Origin: Chryseobacterium oranimense
Lineage (GTDB): Bacteria > Bacteroidota > Bacteroidia > Flavobacteriales > Weeksellaceae
Direction: 5' to 3'
Length of the DNA stretch: 64,000 nt
Assembly: GCF_025244725.1 (NCBI RefSeq)
Contig: NZ_CP104203.1
Span: forward strand, 1,364,001-1,428,000
Shown here piece after piece: positions 1-8,550 of this stretch; positions within the stretch are counted from its first letter, which is position 1; each line of letters begins with the position of its first letter. A program made the position numbers and the translations under genes. The notes below the pieces were generated by a model. The model did not search any database. It was not told where the DNA came from and was given only the letters and a program-made list of their open reading frames with translations.

Positions 1-1
1 T

Positions 2-289
2 GATAAAGGAGACATTTCCAAAGCTGAAAATATTGTAGCAAAATTTGAAGAAAATGTGGCTAAAGCACACAAAGTTTTAGAGAATTCAAATGAAGGCAAC
101 TATTTTAACGAATGGAAAATGGAAATGGCTGGAAATCCACTTTTCCCTCCTATGCCGAAGATTCAGGTGATCCGTTCTTTTTTATACAATCATTTATACC
201 ACCACAGAGGTGAACTGATTGTTTATCTTAGAGCAACAGGAAATACAGTACCTGGTTTATACGGACCTACTGCTGACGACCAGATGTAA
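2..289 (+). CDS. DinB-family protein, 5'-truncated
   Basis: The frame is open from the window edge, so only the C-terminal ~95 residues are present. The motif HHRGELIVYLRATG followed by VPGLYGPTADD is typical of the last helix and tail of DinB/YfiT-like four-helix metal-binding proteins, which often act as thiol-dependent transferases; the exact substrate cannot be told. The His in YHHRGE is the usual third metal ligand of the fold. The GTG at 56 is in frame but would remove most of the bundle, so it is not taken as the start. Confidence 0.75.
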   Translation, partial: DKGDISKAENIVAKFEENVAKAHKVLENSNEGNYFNEWKMEMAGNPLFPPMPKIQVIRSFLYNHLYHHRGELIVYLRATGNTVPGLYGPTADDQM

Positions 290-313
290 TTTAGACTTAT
301 ATTAAAATAAGTG

Positions 314-350
314 AATAGCATACGTATTTTGCGTATGCTATTTTCTTTTT
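314..350 (+). terminator. Rho-independent terminator after the DinB gene
   Basis: An 11-bp perfect stem (AATAGCATACG at 314-324 with CGTATGCTATT at 332-342) is followed by TTTCTTTTTTT. It lies 25 nt after the DinB stop codon. Confidence 0.85.
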
Positions 351-429
351 TTGAGATAATACATTTTAAACTATACGCAATGCATCGCATAATATACCGA
401 ACACATGTTCTAAAAATTTCTTAAATAAT

Positions 430-463
430 TTTGTTTTTCGTAATAATTTTTTTATTAGCTTTG
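430..463 (+). promoter_or_regulatory. Bacteroidota-type promoter for the M12B protease gene
   Basis: TTTG at 430-433 and TAGCTTTG at 456-463 match the -33 TTTG and -7 TAnnTTTG elements with a 22-nt spacer. The protease ATG follows 30 nt downstream. Confidence 0.6.
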
Positions 464-492
464 ATATTCCACAATCAAAAATAAAATTTCAT

Positions 493-3423
493 ATGAAAAA
501 ACAATTATCCATGATTGGGATGCTTCTTATTACAGGCATCTCTTTCGCGCAGACTGACCGTCTCTGGAGTGAAGGTTCAAAAAAAGCACCTTCAAACGTT
601 TTTGAAAACAAAACCCAAATCAACAATCCGAAAATCTTCAGCTTAGATTTTGAAGGACTGAAAAACGCTCTCGCCAAAGCCCCAAAAAGACTTGCTCCGG
701 GAGAAAAATCAGAAATCATCATTTCTTTTCCTAATTCTGAAGGAAAGATGGAAAACTTTAAAGTAAGAGAGAATTCAAACTTTGACCCTCAGCTTGCCGC
801 GAAGTATCCGGACATTAAATCTTACGTAGGCGAAGGCCTTACCGACTCTAATTCAACCGTCTATTTCAGCACTTCTTCACTTGGTCTTTCCTCTATGGAA
901 ATCTATGGAGATAAATCTGCAGTTTTTATTGAGCCTTACACCAAAGACCTTTCTTCTTATGTAGTATACAGAAAGTCTGACAAGAAGGACGATCTTAATA
1001 AATTCGAATGTACAGTTATCGACGTAGCCCAAAAAGGAGTGTCCAATAACACCCTTGCTGCCAGACCCAATGCAGATGATGCCAAGCTGAGAACATTCAG
1101 GCTTGCTCTTTCAACTACCGGAGAATACACAACGTATTTTGGAGGTACTAAAGCGAATGCTCTTGCCGCCATCAACAATACAATGACTCGCGTAAATGGT
1201 GTTTTTGAAAAAGATTTTGCAGCAAGAATGGTTCTGATTGCCAACAATGATGCTGTAATTTATACCGATGCTTCTACAGACCCTTATTCTGCAGCTTCAG
1301 GAATGAGCAACTGGAACTCACAGCTTCAAAGTACCCTTACTTCCGTAATCGGAGAAGCCAATTATGATATCGGGCATTTATTCGGAGCTTCCGGAGGAGG
1401 CGGAAACGCAGGATGTATCGGTTGTATCTGTACTAACGGTTCAAAAGGAAGCGGATATACTTCACCGGCAGACGCCATTCCTTCAGGAGATAACTTCGAT
1501 ATCGATTATGTTGCCCACGAAATGGGGCACCAATTTGGAGGAAATCACACCTTCTCTATGAATAACGAGGGAACCGGCGCCAATATGGAACCGGGCTCAG
1601 GATCAACCATTATGGGGTATGCAGGGATTACTGCCCAGGATATCCAACCTCATTCCGATGCATTTTTCCATGCGATAAGCATCCAGCAGATTACCAATAA
1701 TATTAAAGCTAAAACATGTCCGGTAAGCACTTCTACAGGAAATGCCATTCCTACAGCCAATGCCGGTCTTGATTATACCATTCCTAAAGGCACTCCTTTC
1801 ATGCTTACAGGAACAGGAACTGATGCTAACGGAGATTCATTAACCTATATCTGGGAGCAGATGGACAACGCATCATCATCCCAAACCGGAGCAAGCTCTG
1901 CAGCAAGTGCTACCAAAGCATCAGGTCCAACTTTCAGATCATGGACTCCTACCACTTCTCCGACAAGATATTTCCCGAGAATGGCATCTATCTTAGCAGG
2001 AGCTACAACTACAGCAGGATCAGAGATCACAGTTGAGGCACTTTCCAACGTAGCCAGATCATTAAATTTCAGATTTACAGTACGTGATAACAGAGCAGGA
2101 GGTTCAGGAAATAATTCCGATGATGCTTTAATTACAGTAAACGGAACAGCAGGACCTTTCAGTGTTTCTTCACAAAACTCTGCAACTACCTACACGGGAG
2201 GAACCTCACAAACCGTAACATGGAACGTAGCCGGAACAACCGCTAATGGCGTGAATGCTGCCAATGTAGACATTTTATGGTCAACAGACGGCGGAAATAC
2301 ATGGACTACCCTTCTTGCAGGAACTCCAAACGATGGAACAGAAGCCGTAACCATTCCAAATTCATCTACAACTACAGGAAGAATTATGGTAAAAGGCTCA
2401 AACCACATCTTCTTTGATGTGAATAATGCCAATATTACCGTAAATGCAGGCAGCGGAGGTACAGATACCGTAGCACCTACAGCTCCTACCCTTGCAGCTT
2501 CCGGAACTACATCTACCACAACTAATCTTTCCTGGAGCGGAGCTACGGATAATGTGGCGGTTACAGGTTACGATGTTTATCAAGGGGCTTCATTGATCGG
2601 TTCCACAGCATCTACAACCTATACGGTAACAAGTTTAACACCTGCCACAACGTACAGCTTTAGTGTTAAATCTAAAGATGCAGCAGGAAATGTATCGCCT
2701 TCAAGCAATACAGTGAGCGTTACTACCCTTTCAGGAGGTACGGTAACTTACTGCTCTTCTTCTGCAAGCAATACAGCAGATGAAAGAATCGGAAATGTGA
2801 AATTCGGAACCATCAATAATACTTCAACAGGGACAGCTGGTTATGAAAACTTCACTTCGGTTTCTACCAATGTAACAAGAGGAAGCGCTTACACCATCTC
2901 AATAACCCCAACATGGACTTCAACTGTTTACAGCGAAGCTTATGCGGTATATATTGACTATAACGGTGACGGTGACTTTACAGACAGCGGAGAACTGGCC
3001 TGGTCTAAAGCAGGTTCTACAACTACACCTGTTACAGGAAGCATCACTATCCCTGCAACTGCAACGGTTGGTTCTACAAGAATGAGAGTAATGATGAAGT
3101 ACAGCTCTGTACCTACTTCTTCATGTGAAGCTTATACTTATGGCCAGGTTGAGGATTATACCCTGAATATTGTTTCTTCAGGAAGAGGAGAACTTACGGA
3201 TATCAAGGATCTGATCACTGATATCAAAGTATATCCAAACCCGGCAAGAGATATATTACATATTTCAAACGCGACATCAGAAGATTATAAAATCTTTGAT
3301 ATGGGTGGAAAACTAATCAATTCAGGAAAGCTTGAAAGAGGCAGCGTTAATGTAAGCGGACTTATAAAAGGCGCTTATATGATCCAGGTTGGAGAAACTG
3401 CCAAGAGATTCATTAAAAATTAA
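493..3423 (+). CDS. Secreted reprolysin-like (M12B) metalloprotease with FN3, GEVED and T9SS sorting domains
   Basis: A 976-residue secreted zinc endopeptidase. Residues 1-19 are a signal peptide ending SFAQ, followed by a propeptide-like region. The zincin domain (about 195-415) carries the HExxHxxGxxH site HEMGHQFGGNH at residues 342-352, then the Met-turn region (STIMGYAG). After it come a PKD/cadherin-like beta-domain (about 425-545), another beta-sandwich, an FN3 module (about 655-745), a GEVED domain (about 755-885, DYNGDGDFTDSGE and GQVEDYTL) and a C-terminal T9SS type A sorting domain starting at VYPNPARD (about 910-976). The T9SS tail predicts crossing of the outer membrane and cell-surface anchoring or release. 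The substrate is unknown. It is monocistronic, with its own promoter and terminator. Confidence 0.93.
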   Translation: MKKQLSMIGMLLITGISFAQTDRLWSEGSKKAPSNVFENKTQINNPKIFSLDFEGLKNALAKAPKRLAPGEKSEIIISFPNSEGKMENFKVRENSNFDPQLAAKYPDIKSYVGEGLTDSNSTVYFSTSSLGLSSMEIYGDKSAVFIEPYTKDLSSYVVYRKSDKKDDLNKFECTVIDVAQKGVSNNTLAARPNADDAKLRTFRLALSTTGEYTTYFGGTKANALAAINNTMTRVNGVFEKDFAARMVLIANNDAVIYTDASTDPYSAASGMSNWNSQLQSTLTSVIGEANYDIGHLFGASGGGGNAGCIGCICTNGSKGSGYTSPADAIPSGDNFDIDYVAHEMGHQFGGNHTFSMNNEGTGANMEPGSGSTIMGYAGITAQDIQPHSDAFFHAISIQQITNNIKAKTCPVSTSTGNAIPTANAGLDYTIPKGTPFMLTGTGTDANGDSLTYIWEQMDNASSSQTGASSAASATKASGPTFRSWTPTTSPTRYFPRMASILAGATTTAGSEITVEALSNVARSLNFRFTVRDNRAGGSGNNSDDALITVNGTAGPFSVSSQNSATTYTGGTSQTVTWNVAGTTANGVNAANVDILWSTDGGNTWTTLLAGTPNDGTEAVTIPNSSTTTGRIMVKGSNHIFFDVNNANITVNAGSGGTDTVAPTAPTLAASGTTSTTTNLSWSGATDNVAVTGYDVYQGASLIGSTASTTYTVTSLTPATTYSFSVKSKDAAGNVSPSSNTVSVTTLSGGTVTYCSSSASNTADERIGNVKFGTINNTSTGTAGYENFTSVSTNVTRGSAYTISITPTWTSTVYSEAYAVYIDYNGDGDFTDSGELAWSKAGSTTTPVTGSITIPATATVGSTRMRVMMKYSSVPTSSCEAYTYGQVEDYTLNIVSSGRGELTDIKDLITDIKVYPNPARDILHISNATSEDYKIFDMGGKLINSGKLERGSVNVSGLIKGAYMIQVGETAKRFIKN

Positions 3424-3446
3424 TAACCATTCAGTAAACACTTTGG

Positions 3447-3477
3447 AAGACTGCCTTCGGGCAGTCTTTTTTTTATG
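3447..3477 (+). terminator. Terminator after the M12B protease gene
   Basis: AAGACTGCC and GGGCAGTCTT form a stem closed by a TTCG-type loop, followed by a run of eight or more T. Confidence 0.9.
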
Positions 3478-3817
3478 CCAAATGGCTTTTAAAATTGCCG
3501 AATAAACTCATAATGCAAATTAAACTTTAAAAGCAATACATTAGTGTTTAAAATTTATTTATAATTATTTATTTAAATAAAATAAACTAAAATTTGAAAA
3601 TTTTAATTTAAATTTATCATTCAAATTTCTTTGTACCGTTACCGATCAGACTTGATAGATTCTGATATTGGATCTGCAACTAAACACACAAGCCTCTTCT
3701 TAATTTTTATTTCTCAAAATGACCCTGCAATAATCAATTGTTGCAGTAAGCTTATTTCATGAAATCAATAGTCTAAATCAAAGAACAGCATAAAAAATAA
3801 CCATAAAAACTTTTACC
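3478..3817. other. AT-rich intergenic region without a recognisable gene
   Basis: About 340 bases between the protease terminator and the TNT lipoprotein gene. The first half is strongly AT-rich. I see no ORF with protein-like composition, no RNA gene and no clear consensus promoter, although the transcription start of the downstream gene should lie here. Confidence 0.5.
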
Positions 3818-4531
3818 ATGAAACATTTATTGAAGTACCTCTTTTTATTGACAACAGTATTTTTTTCAGTTGCCTGTAGTTCAGACAATGAAGAAACCGA
3901 AAATCCCACGGGAGTCGTTACCCACGTATTCTATAAAAACGCAGATGAATTCGCTCTAACCTATGATCCGGCCGGAACTGTAAACCAAGCCATCAGGAAT
4001 CAGGCGTTTGATTTATACAAACAAGGAAAATGGAGCGAGCTGGAAGCGCTTTTTAATGCCAATAATCTCAATGGCGGCTGGCCTCCTGCAAACGGCGGAT
4101 ACAATATTGTTGATGATGTTCCGTTTCAGGCAGGGCAAAAGTTCGACAGGTATAGCGGAGCTGTTGGCAGCTATGACGGAACAGGTGTTCCTACTTTAGG
4201 AGGAAGCTTTACAAGCCCTATCATCAATGGATATGTGTATACTTTCTCCCAAAGAGCATTAAACCAGCCCGAGAACAAATATGATTTCTATTACGAAATA
4301 GATGTTTTGAATAATTTACTACCTTTCAAATCTCAAACGGCAGATGTAATTCCCTGGTTTAATCAGATTGGTGGAGGAAAACAAACGATGTGGAAAATCC
4401 CGATTGATGTGACAACAGGTTATCAGAAAACATGGAATAAACTTGCACAGGAAGGATATGTAAAGATTACCATTAAAAAAAGCCCGAGCGGAAAATACAA
4501 TAATCAGGTAGGCACAGTGATTCAGCAATAA
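3818..4531 (+). CDS. Lipoprotein with TNT-type NAD+ glycohydrolase domain (putative toxin)
   Basis: A 237-residue lipoprotein: the signal peptide ends in a lipobox with Cys20, followed by SSDNEE, an acidic stretch like the surface-export signals of flavobacterial lipoproteins. Residues about 86-220 read as a TNT (tuberculosis necrotizing toxin) domain. In order they show WPPANGG (88-94), an AGQKFDRYSG segment with Arg111, a serine/glycine-rich strand leading to SQRAL (144-148), a Y-x-YEIDV strand, IPWFNQIGGGKQ with Gln189, and a final basic strand. In characterised TNT enzymes the equivalent Arg and the GGGxQ Gln are needed for NAD+ hydrolysis, so the domain looks active. Membrane anchoring suggests delivery at the cell surface rather than by an Esx or RHS carrier. 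The gene 10 nt downstream is the likely immunity partner. Toxin activity is inferred, not shown. Confidence 0.8.
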   Translation: MKHLLKYLFLLTTVFFSVACSSDNEETENPTGVVTHVFYKNADEFALTYDPAGTVNQAIRNQAFDLYKQGKWSELEALFNANNLNGGWPPANGGYNIVDDVPFQAGQKFDRYSGAVGSYDGTGVPTLGGSFTSPIINGYVYTFSQRALNQPENKYDFYYEIDVLNNLLPFKSQTADVIPWFNQIGGGKQTMWKIPIDVTTGYQKTWNKLAQEGYVKITIKKSPSGKYNNQVGTVIQQ

Positions 4532-4541
4532 ATAAATTCAG

Positions 4542-4961
4542 ATGTATTCAATATCAAAAAAAATAAAACTCATCAGGCAGGCAGCCATTGCCAAAAATCA
4601 TTTCAGCAATGATGAAATAATTCCGGCAGCTAAAACAAAATTCATATGTTGTGATTGCGGTCATGAGAATTCAATTGAAATCTTTCCTTATCAATCCGGG
4701 TTTCCGATTTTTCAGATTTACAATGATAATCAGGTATTATCAAAAAAAGAATTATTGGAAAACAAAATTGTTACTGAAACTTCCCGTAGGATATCATATC
4801 TTGGAGAGTTGACGGTAAATGATTTACCTACATTATATTTTGGAACAGACTGTCAGAATTGTTATTCAAAATACTTCTGCGTATTCAGTTACGGGGAATG
4901 GCAGCCGGGATTAACACTTTTAAACATTTCCGGTGTCTGGAAATATGAAGAATTGGAATAG
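4542..4961 (+). CDS. Probable cognate immunity protein with two CxxC knuckles
   Basis: A 139-residue cytosolic protein with no signal peptide, starting 10 nt after the TNT lipoprotein and probably co-transcribed with it. I do not recognise a named family. Two metal-knuckle-like CxxC pairs are visible (Cys36/Cys39 in CCDCGHEN and Cys104/Cys107 in CQNCYSKYFC), suggesting a zinc ribbon, and the C-terminus reads GEWQPGLTLLNISGVW. A small soluble protein placed immediately after a toxin-domain gene is the usual arrangement for an immunity protein; this role is inferred from position only. A zinc-ribbon protein of unrelated function is the alternative. Confidence 0.55.
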   Translation: MYSISKKIKLIRQAAIAKNHFSNDEIIPAAKTKFICCDCGHENSIEIFPYQSGFPIFQIYNDNQVLSKKELLENKIVTETSRRISYLGELTVNDLPTLYFGTDCQNCYSKYFCVFSYGEWQPGLTLLNISGVWKYEELE

Positions 4962-4976
4962 CTTCTTATATTCTTA

Positions 4977-5095
4977 AACCATTAAGAGAAGTGAAGAGAT
5001 TAAGGTAAATTAAGAAAAATCAGGATTTTTTTTACATCCTTAAAATAGCGAAGCTCATCTTAATATCCTTAAAAACTTAATAATCCTTAATGGTT
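4977..5095. repeat. Intergenic palindromic repeat, copy 1 (AACCATTAAG...CTTAATGGTT)
   Basis: The element starts with AACCATTAAG and ends with CTTAATGGTT, and is rich in TTAAG motifs. Internally it holds AGCGAAGCTC followed by TCTTAATAT. The reverse complement of this core recurs at about 7213-7237, so the two copies are in opposite orientation around the 5.3-7.1 kb operon. Confidence 0.6.
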
Positions 5096-5147
5096 CAAAT
5101 TAAAGGTTCAAAATTATCATTATTGTCATTTCAGAATTTTAAAATAT

Positions 5148-5176
5148 AATCCACAGTTCAGGCTGTGGATTTTTCG
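5148..5176 (+). terminator. Terminator after the toxin/immunity pair
   Basis: AATCCACAG (5148-5156) and CTGTGGATT (5163-5171) form a 9-bp stem with a 6-nt loop, followed by TTT. It lies after the repeat that trails the immunity gene. Confidence 0.65.
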
Positions 5177-5260
5177 TAGAAAGTTTTTTCTTCGAAGCAT
5201 TCTTTAATTTTTATCGGGACAGATATGTAAGTCCATTACAAAATTTTCAAATTCGTTTTC

Positions 5261-5268
5261 TATCTTTG
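5261..5268 (+). promoter_or_regulatory. -7 promoter element of the NTP pyrophosphohydrolase operon
   Basis: TATCTTTG matches TAnnTTTG exactly and lies 18 nt before the ATG at 5287. No clean -33 TTTG is seen at the expected spacing. Confidence 0.5.
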
Positions 5269-5286
5269 CTGTAAATAATAAAATTC

Positions 5287-5754
5287 ATGGATAAAATTGA
5301 TAGTCTGAACCAGGTAGCAGAATTCCACACCACTTTTAAAGCCCCTATTTTAGATACTCCACAAATCCCTTCCCAGGAAAGATGCAATCTGAGAGTTGAA
5401 CTTTTACAGGAAGAATTAAACGAACTGAAGCAGGCAATTGCCGATAACGATATTGTAGAAATTGCCGATGCACTGTGCGATCTTCAGTATGTTTTAAGCG
5501 GCGCTGTGCTGGAATTCGGACTTGGCAATAAATTTGTAGAGCTATTTAACGAAGTACAGCGTTCCAATATGTCCAAAGCATGTGATAATGCAGAGCAGGC
5601 AGAGGAAACTGTAGCTTTTTATAAAGAAAAGGAAGTAGAATCTTTTTATGAAAAATCGGGAGAAAAATTTAACGTCTACAGAAAAGCAGACCATAAAGTT
5701 CTTAAAAACAAGTACTATTCTCCTGCAGATTTAAAAACAATTATCGAAAAATAA
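5287..5754 (+). CDS. All-alpha NTP pyrophosphohydrolase (MazG/PRA-PH-like)
   Basis: A 155-residue member of the all-alpha NTP-pyrophosphatase superfamily, which hydrolyses (d)NTPs to NMP plus pyrophosphate and cleans the nucleotide pool. The magnesium-binding pattern is intact: EELNEL gives E42/E43 and E46, and EIADALCD gives E58, D61 and D65. The C-terminal extension (about 100-155) is basic and beyond the core helices. It is the first gene of a tight operon, with only one base separating its stop from the next ATG. The nucleotide preferred cannot be read from sequence. Confidence 0.8.
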   Translation: MDKIDSLNQVAEFHTTFKAPILDTPQIPSQERCNLRVELLQEELNELKQAIADNDIVEIADALCDLQYVLSGAVLEFGLGNKFVELFNEVQRSNMSKACDNAEQAEETVAFYKEKEVESFYEKSGEKFNVYRKADHKVLKNKYYSPADLKTIIEK

Positions 5755-5755
5755 T

Positions 5756-6322
5756 ATGAAGAAATTTATTACCAATATTGTTGCCGTTTCAAGCTTTGTC
5801 CTGGCGTCCCAGCAGTTCAATGCCCAAAAAGTAGTGATGAACCGTGAGGTAGAAACTCAGAATGATGGTAAAATGCTTTTAGGAAACCAATTCAAAGAAC
5901 AATTCTTAAAAGCTCCGTATGCAGACTGGTATGTAAAAGAACATGATGAATACGCCATTGACCAGAAAGCCATCGGGAAACTGAAAAAAGCCAAATTCAA
6001 TACCTATTCTCTGGTCGTTTTTATGGGAACATGGTGTGAAGACAGCCACAGGGATTTCCCAAGGCTGATGAAAATTCTGGAAGAGCTGAAATTTCCCGAT
6101 AATAGATTGACAATTATTGCCGTAAACCGCAAAAAAGAATCCCCAACCGGAGATGAAGTACGCTATAACATCCAGAAAGTCCCTACCATTATTGTTGAAA
6201 AATATGGTAAAGAGATCGGAAGGATCATAGAAATGCCTACCACCGGGTATATTGAAAGGGATCTGGTTGAAATAATGAAAAAAGATGACAGTTCTGTAAT
6301 CAAAGAAATTTTTAACAAATAA
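5756..6322 (+). CDS. Periplasmic thioredoxin-like protein with a CxxS active site
   Basis: A 188-residue exported protein; residues 1-23 form a signal peptide ending in FNAQ. The thioredoxin fold is seen from VVFMGTWCEDSH (about 88-98), through the strand RLTIIAVN, to the cis-proline loop VPTIIV. The usual CxxC is WCEDS (Cys94, Ser97), so it cannot form the normal intramolecular disulfide. It may act as a monothiol isomerase or a binding protein. It starts 1 nt after the NTP pyrophosphohydrolase and ends next to the DUF4230 gene, so all three are likely co-translated. Confidence 0.75.
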   Translation: MKKFITNIVAVSSFVLASQQFNAQKVVMNREVETQNDGKMLLGNQFKEQFLKAPYADWYVKEHDEYAIDQKAIGKLKKAKFNTYSLVVFMGTWCEDSHRDFPRLMKILEELKFPDNRLTIIAVNRKKESPTGDEVRYNIQKVPTIIVEKYGKEIGRIIEMPTTGYIERDLVEIMKKDDSSVIKEIFNK

Positions 6323-6323
6323 A

Positions 6324-6929
6324 TTGAGAAATTACAAAGTAATCATATCGTTTGCGACGGGAATTCTCGTTATGCTCATTCTGTTCTTAGGACTTAAATC
6401 ATGTTTAAATCTTGGTGGAAAGACGGAAAAGTCAGATTATTATATTCTGACCAACCAGATCTCTAAAATGAATAAAATGGTCGTTATGGAGCAGGACATT
6501 TCCAGCATGCAGAAAACCAAGATGGGCTATGAGGTGTTTGGAAAAGAAGTTTCAAACAACAGCATTATTACCTATACCAAAACCAATGCCCAGGTTTCCT
6601 ATGATCTTAATAAAATGAAGATAGAAGTAGATTCCATCAACAAAAAATTAGTGATCACCGAACTTCCCGATGCAGAAATAAGAATTACACCCAGCGTTGA
6701 GATCCAGTCACTGGACGACTCCTTTTTCAACAGGATTTCTGAAAAAGACATTAAAAATGTAACCCAGAAAGCCAAGGAAACTGCGATACAGTCTGTTAAC
6801 CAGAATCAGCTGAGAACAGAAGGCCGCAAACAATTACTGGAAAATCTCAACAATATTTTCGTTTTGGCAAAAGCTTTGGACTATACCATAGAAGATGAAA
6901 CCGGCAAGCTCGGTGTTTTAGGACTCTAA
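6324..6929 (+). CDS. DUF4230 membrane-anchored protein (TTG start)
   Basis: A 201-residue protein with one N-terminal membrane segment (about 9-28) and an extracytoplasmic DUF4230-like domain. The latter shows an initial repeat-like strand pair (YILTNQISKMNKMVVMEQ) and the pattern of an amphipathic helix followed by KALDYTIED at the end. The TTG at 6324 starts one base after the previous stop and keeps the full membrane helix; the next in-frame ATG would cut into it. The function of the family is not known to me. Confidence 0.65.
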   Translation: MRNYKVIISFATGILVMLILFLGLKSCLNLGGKTEKSDYYILTNQISKMNKMVVMEQDISSMQKTKMGYEVFGKEVSNNSIITYTKTNAQVSYDLNKMKIEVDSINKKLVITELPDAEIRITPSVEIQSLDDSFFNRISEKDIKNVTQKAKETAIQSVNQNQLRTEGRKQLLENLNNIFVLAKALDYTIEDETGKLGVLGL

Positions 6930-6941
6930 AAATATAACGCT

Positions 6942-7124
6942 ATGGATTCAAAAGACAACAAAAAGAAAGAATCTGCCAACAGTGCAGAAACAAAAAAGCA
7001 GAATCAGGATTTTCAAAACATTCCTGCTTCATCAGAAAAAAGCAATCCCCCTGATATTGATAAGGAAGATGTTCAGAAATCTTCAAAAAACAAATCGGGA
7101 AAAACGGATAATACTAAGAAATAA
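6942..7124 (+). CDS. Small lysine-rich low-complexity protein
   Basis: A 60-residue polar protein made mostly of Lys, Ser, Asn, Asp and Glu, without membrane segment or Cys, probably disordered. It follows the DUF4230 gene by 12 nt and ends just before a strong terminator, which supports it as the last gene of the operon. No function is recognised. Such short charged proteins are common in flavobacterial genomes and are often missed. Confidence 0.55.
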   Translation: MDSKDNKKKESANSAETKKQNQDFQNIPASSEKSNPPDIDKEDVQKSSKNKSGKTDNTKK

Positions 7125-7127
7125 ACA

Positions 7128-7166
7128 AAAGGTTCTGTCTAAAATAAGACGGAACCTTTTTTATTG
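7128..7166 (+). terminator. Terminator of the 5.3-7.1 kb operon
   Basis: AAAGGTTCTGTCT and AGACGGAACCTTT form a 13-bp stem (one wobble pair) with an AAAATA loop, followed by TTTTATT. Confidence 0.85.
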
Positions 7167-7185
7167 ACAACTTTTTAAATGTTTA

Positions 7186-7308
7186 AACCATTAAGGTTTA
7201 TTAAGTTATTAAGAATATTAAGAAGAGCTTCGCTTTAAGTACAAGTCTTAAAAAAATCATTTGATTTTTCCTTAACTTCCCTTAAACACTTAATTTTTCT
7301 TAATGGCT
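7186..7308. repeat. Intergenic palindromic repeat, copy 2 (inverted relative to copy 1)
   Basis: It starts AACCATTAAG and ends CTTAATGGCT. Its core AATATTAAGAAGAGCTTCGCT is the near-exact reverse complement of the core of the element at 4977-5095. The rest is TTAAG-rich low-complexity sequence. Nothing protein-coding is seen in the 7125-7425 gap. Confidence 0.6.
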
Positions 7309-7353
7309 CAAAAAATAATTATTATTAATTTTTAAGTTTCAAACAGCATAAAA

Positions 7354-7387
7354 ACGAAAGATTCCGCCCCAATGGGACAGAACCTTT
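7354..7387 (-). terminator. Terminator of the leu operon
   Basis: On the minus strand AAAGGTTCTGTCCC pairs with GGGGCGGAATCTTT around an ATT loop, then CGTTTTTA follows. It lies about 40 nt after the leuB stop. The arm sequences resemble the neighbouring hairpin at 7128-7166, so the two may derive from one element. Confidence 0.65.
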
Positions 7388-7425
7388 CTAACTAATCTAT
7401 TATTTATGTGAACTTTGTTTAAGAC

Positions 7426-8550
7426 TTATACGATCGTAGATTTTCCGATCTTGATATTTTCAAAATTGTAATAAGATTTCTCGGAATACTTAATGTAATC
7501 TGCAATAAAGCTTCCTACCTCACTCGTAGAATAATGCTGCTCCGAATTAAGATCTACAGTAACATACCTGTTCTCAATAGCATGCTCTACTGCCCTTCTT
7601 AATTTATCTGCTGCTTCGGGAAGCTCAAGATAATCAAGCATCATAGCTGTACTGAGGATAGATGCCACAGGATTGGCAATCCCCTTCCCTTTTGCCTGAG
7701 GATAAGAACCATGAATAGGCTCAAATAAAGCATTTTCCTCACCTATAGATGCCGATGGCAAAAGCCCGATAGAACCTCCGATAACACTTGCTTCATCGGA
7801 AATAATATCCCCGAACATATTTTCTGTCAGGATTACATCAAACTGTTTTGGATTAAGGACGAGCTGCATGGCAGCATTGTCTACAAATATATAATCCAGC
7901 TGCACATCAGGGTATTGCGAAGCAATTTTTTGGCAGGTTTTTCTCCAGAGTCTTGAAGTATCCAGAACATTAGCTTTATCAATCAAAATAAGCTTCTTTC
8001 TTCTTTTTTGCGCTTCCTTAAAAGCCATATGAGCAATAGGAATGATCTCTTCTGTACTGTATTTGCAGACATCGTAAGCATATTTTCCATCCGGATCTGT
8101 AAATTTTTCACCAAAATAAATACCGCTTACCAACTCACGGAAGATCTGGATATCCGTTCCTTCAATAATTTCTCTTTTCAGAGGGCTTTTATCAATGAGT
8201 GAAGCATAGGTTTTCAAAGGTCTGATATTGGCATATAGTCCCAACTCTTTCCGGAGTTTCAGCAATCCCTGTTCAGGTCTTACTTTTGCTTCAGGGTTAT
8301 TATCGAAAACAGGATCTCCAATCGCTCCAAAAAGGACGGCATCCGAATCTTTACAGATCTTCAATGTTTCTTCAGGAAGAGGATCTCCGGTTTTAAAAAT
8401 GGCTTCAGCACCCATTAATCCATAGGAAAACTTGAACTGGCATTGAAAAACTTCTGCCACAGCATCCAAAACTTTAATACTTTCACCGACCACTTCCGGC
8501 CCGATCCCGTCTCCGGGCAAAACTGCTATTTTAAAATAACTGCTGCTCAT
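7426..8550 (-). CDS. leuB: 3-Isopropylmalate dehydrogenase
   Basis: A 374-residue NAD-dependent enzyme of leucine synthesis that oxidises and decarboxylates 3-isopropylmalate to 2-oxoisocaproate. It shows the IDH/IPMDH family features: PGDGIGPEV near the N-terminus, [18 protein letters not shown] (substrate arginines), the catalytic [15 protein letters not shown] segment, [27 protein letters not shown], and the NAD-binding [19 protein letters not shown]. Full length for the family. Its start overlaps leuD by 20 nt; it is the last gene of leuA-leuC-leuD-leuB. Confidence 0.97.
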   Translation of the reverse strand: MSSSYFKIAVLPGDGIGPEVVGESIKVLDAVAEVFQCQFKFSYGLMGAEAIFKTGDPLPEETLKICKDSDAVLFGAIGDPVFDNNPEAKVRPEQGLLKLRKELGLYANIRPLKTYASLIDKSPLKREIIEGTDIQIFRELVSGIYFGEKFTDPDGKYAYDVCKYSTEEIIPIAHMAFKEAQKRRKKLILIDKANVLDTSRLWRKTCQKIASQYPDVQLDYIFVDNAAMQLVLNPKQFDVILTENMFGDIISDEASVIGGSIGLLPSASIGEENALFEPIHGSYPQAKGKGIANPVASILSTAMMLDYLELPEAADKLRRAVEHAIENRYVTVDLNSEQHYSTSEVGSFIADYIKYSEKSYYNFENIKIGKSTIV

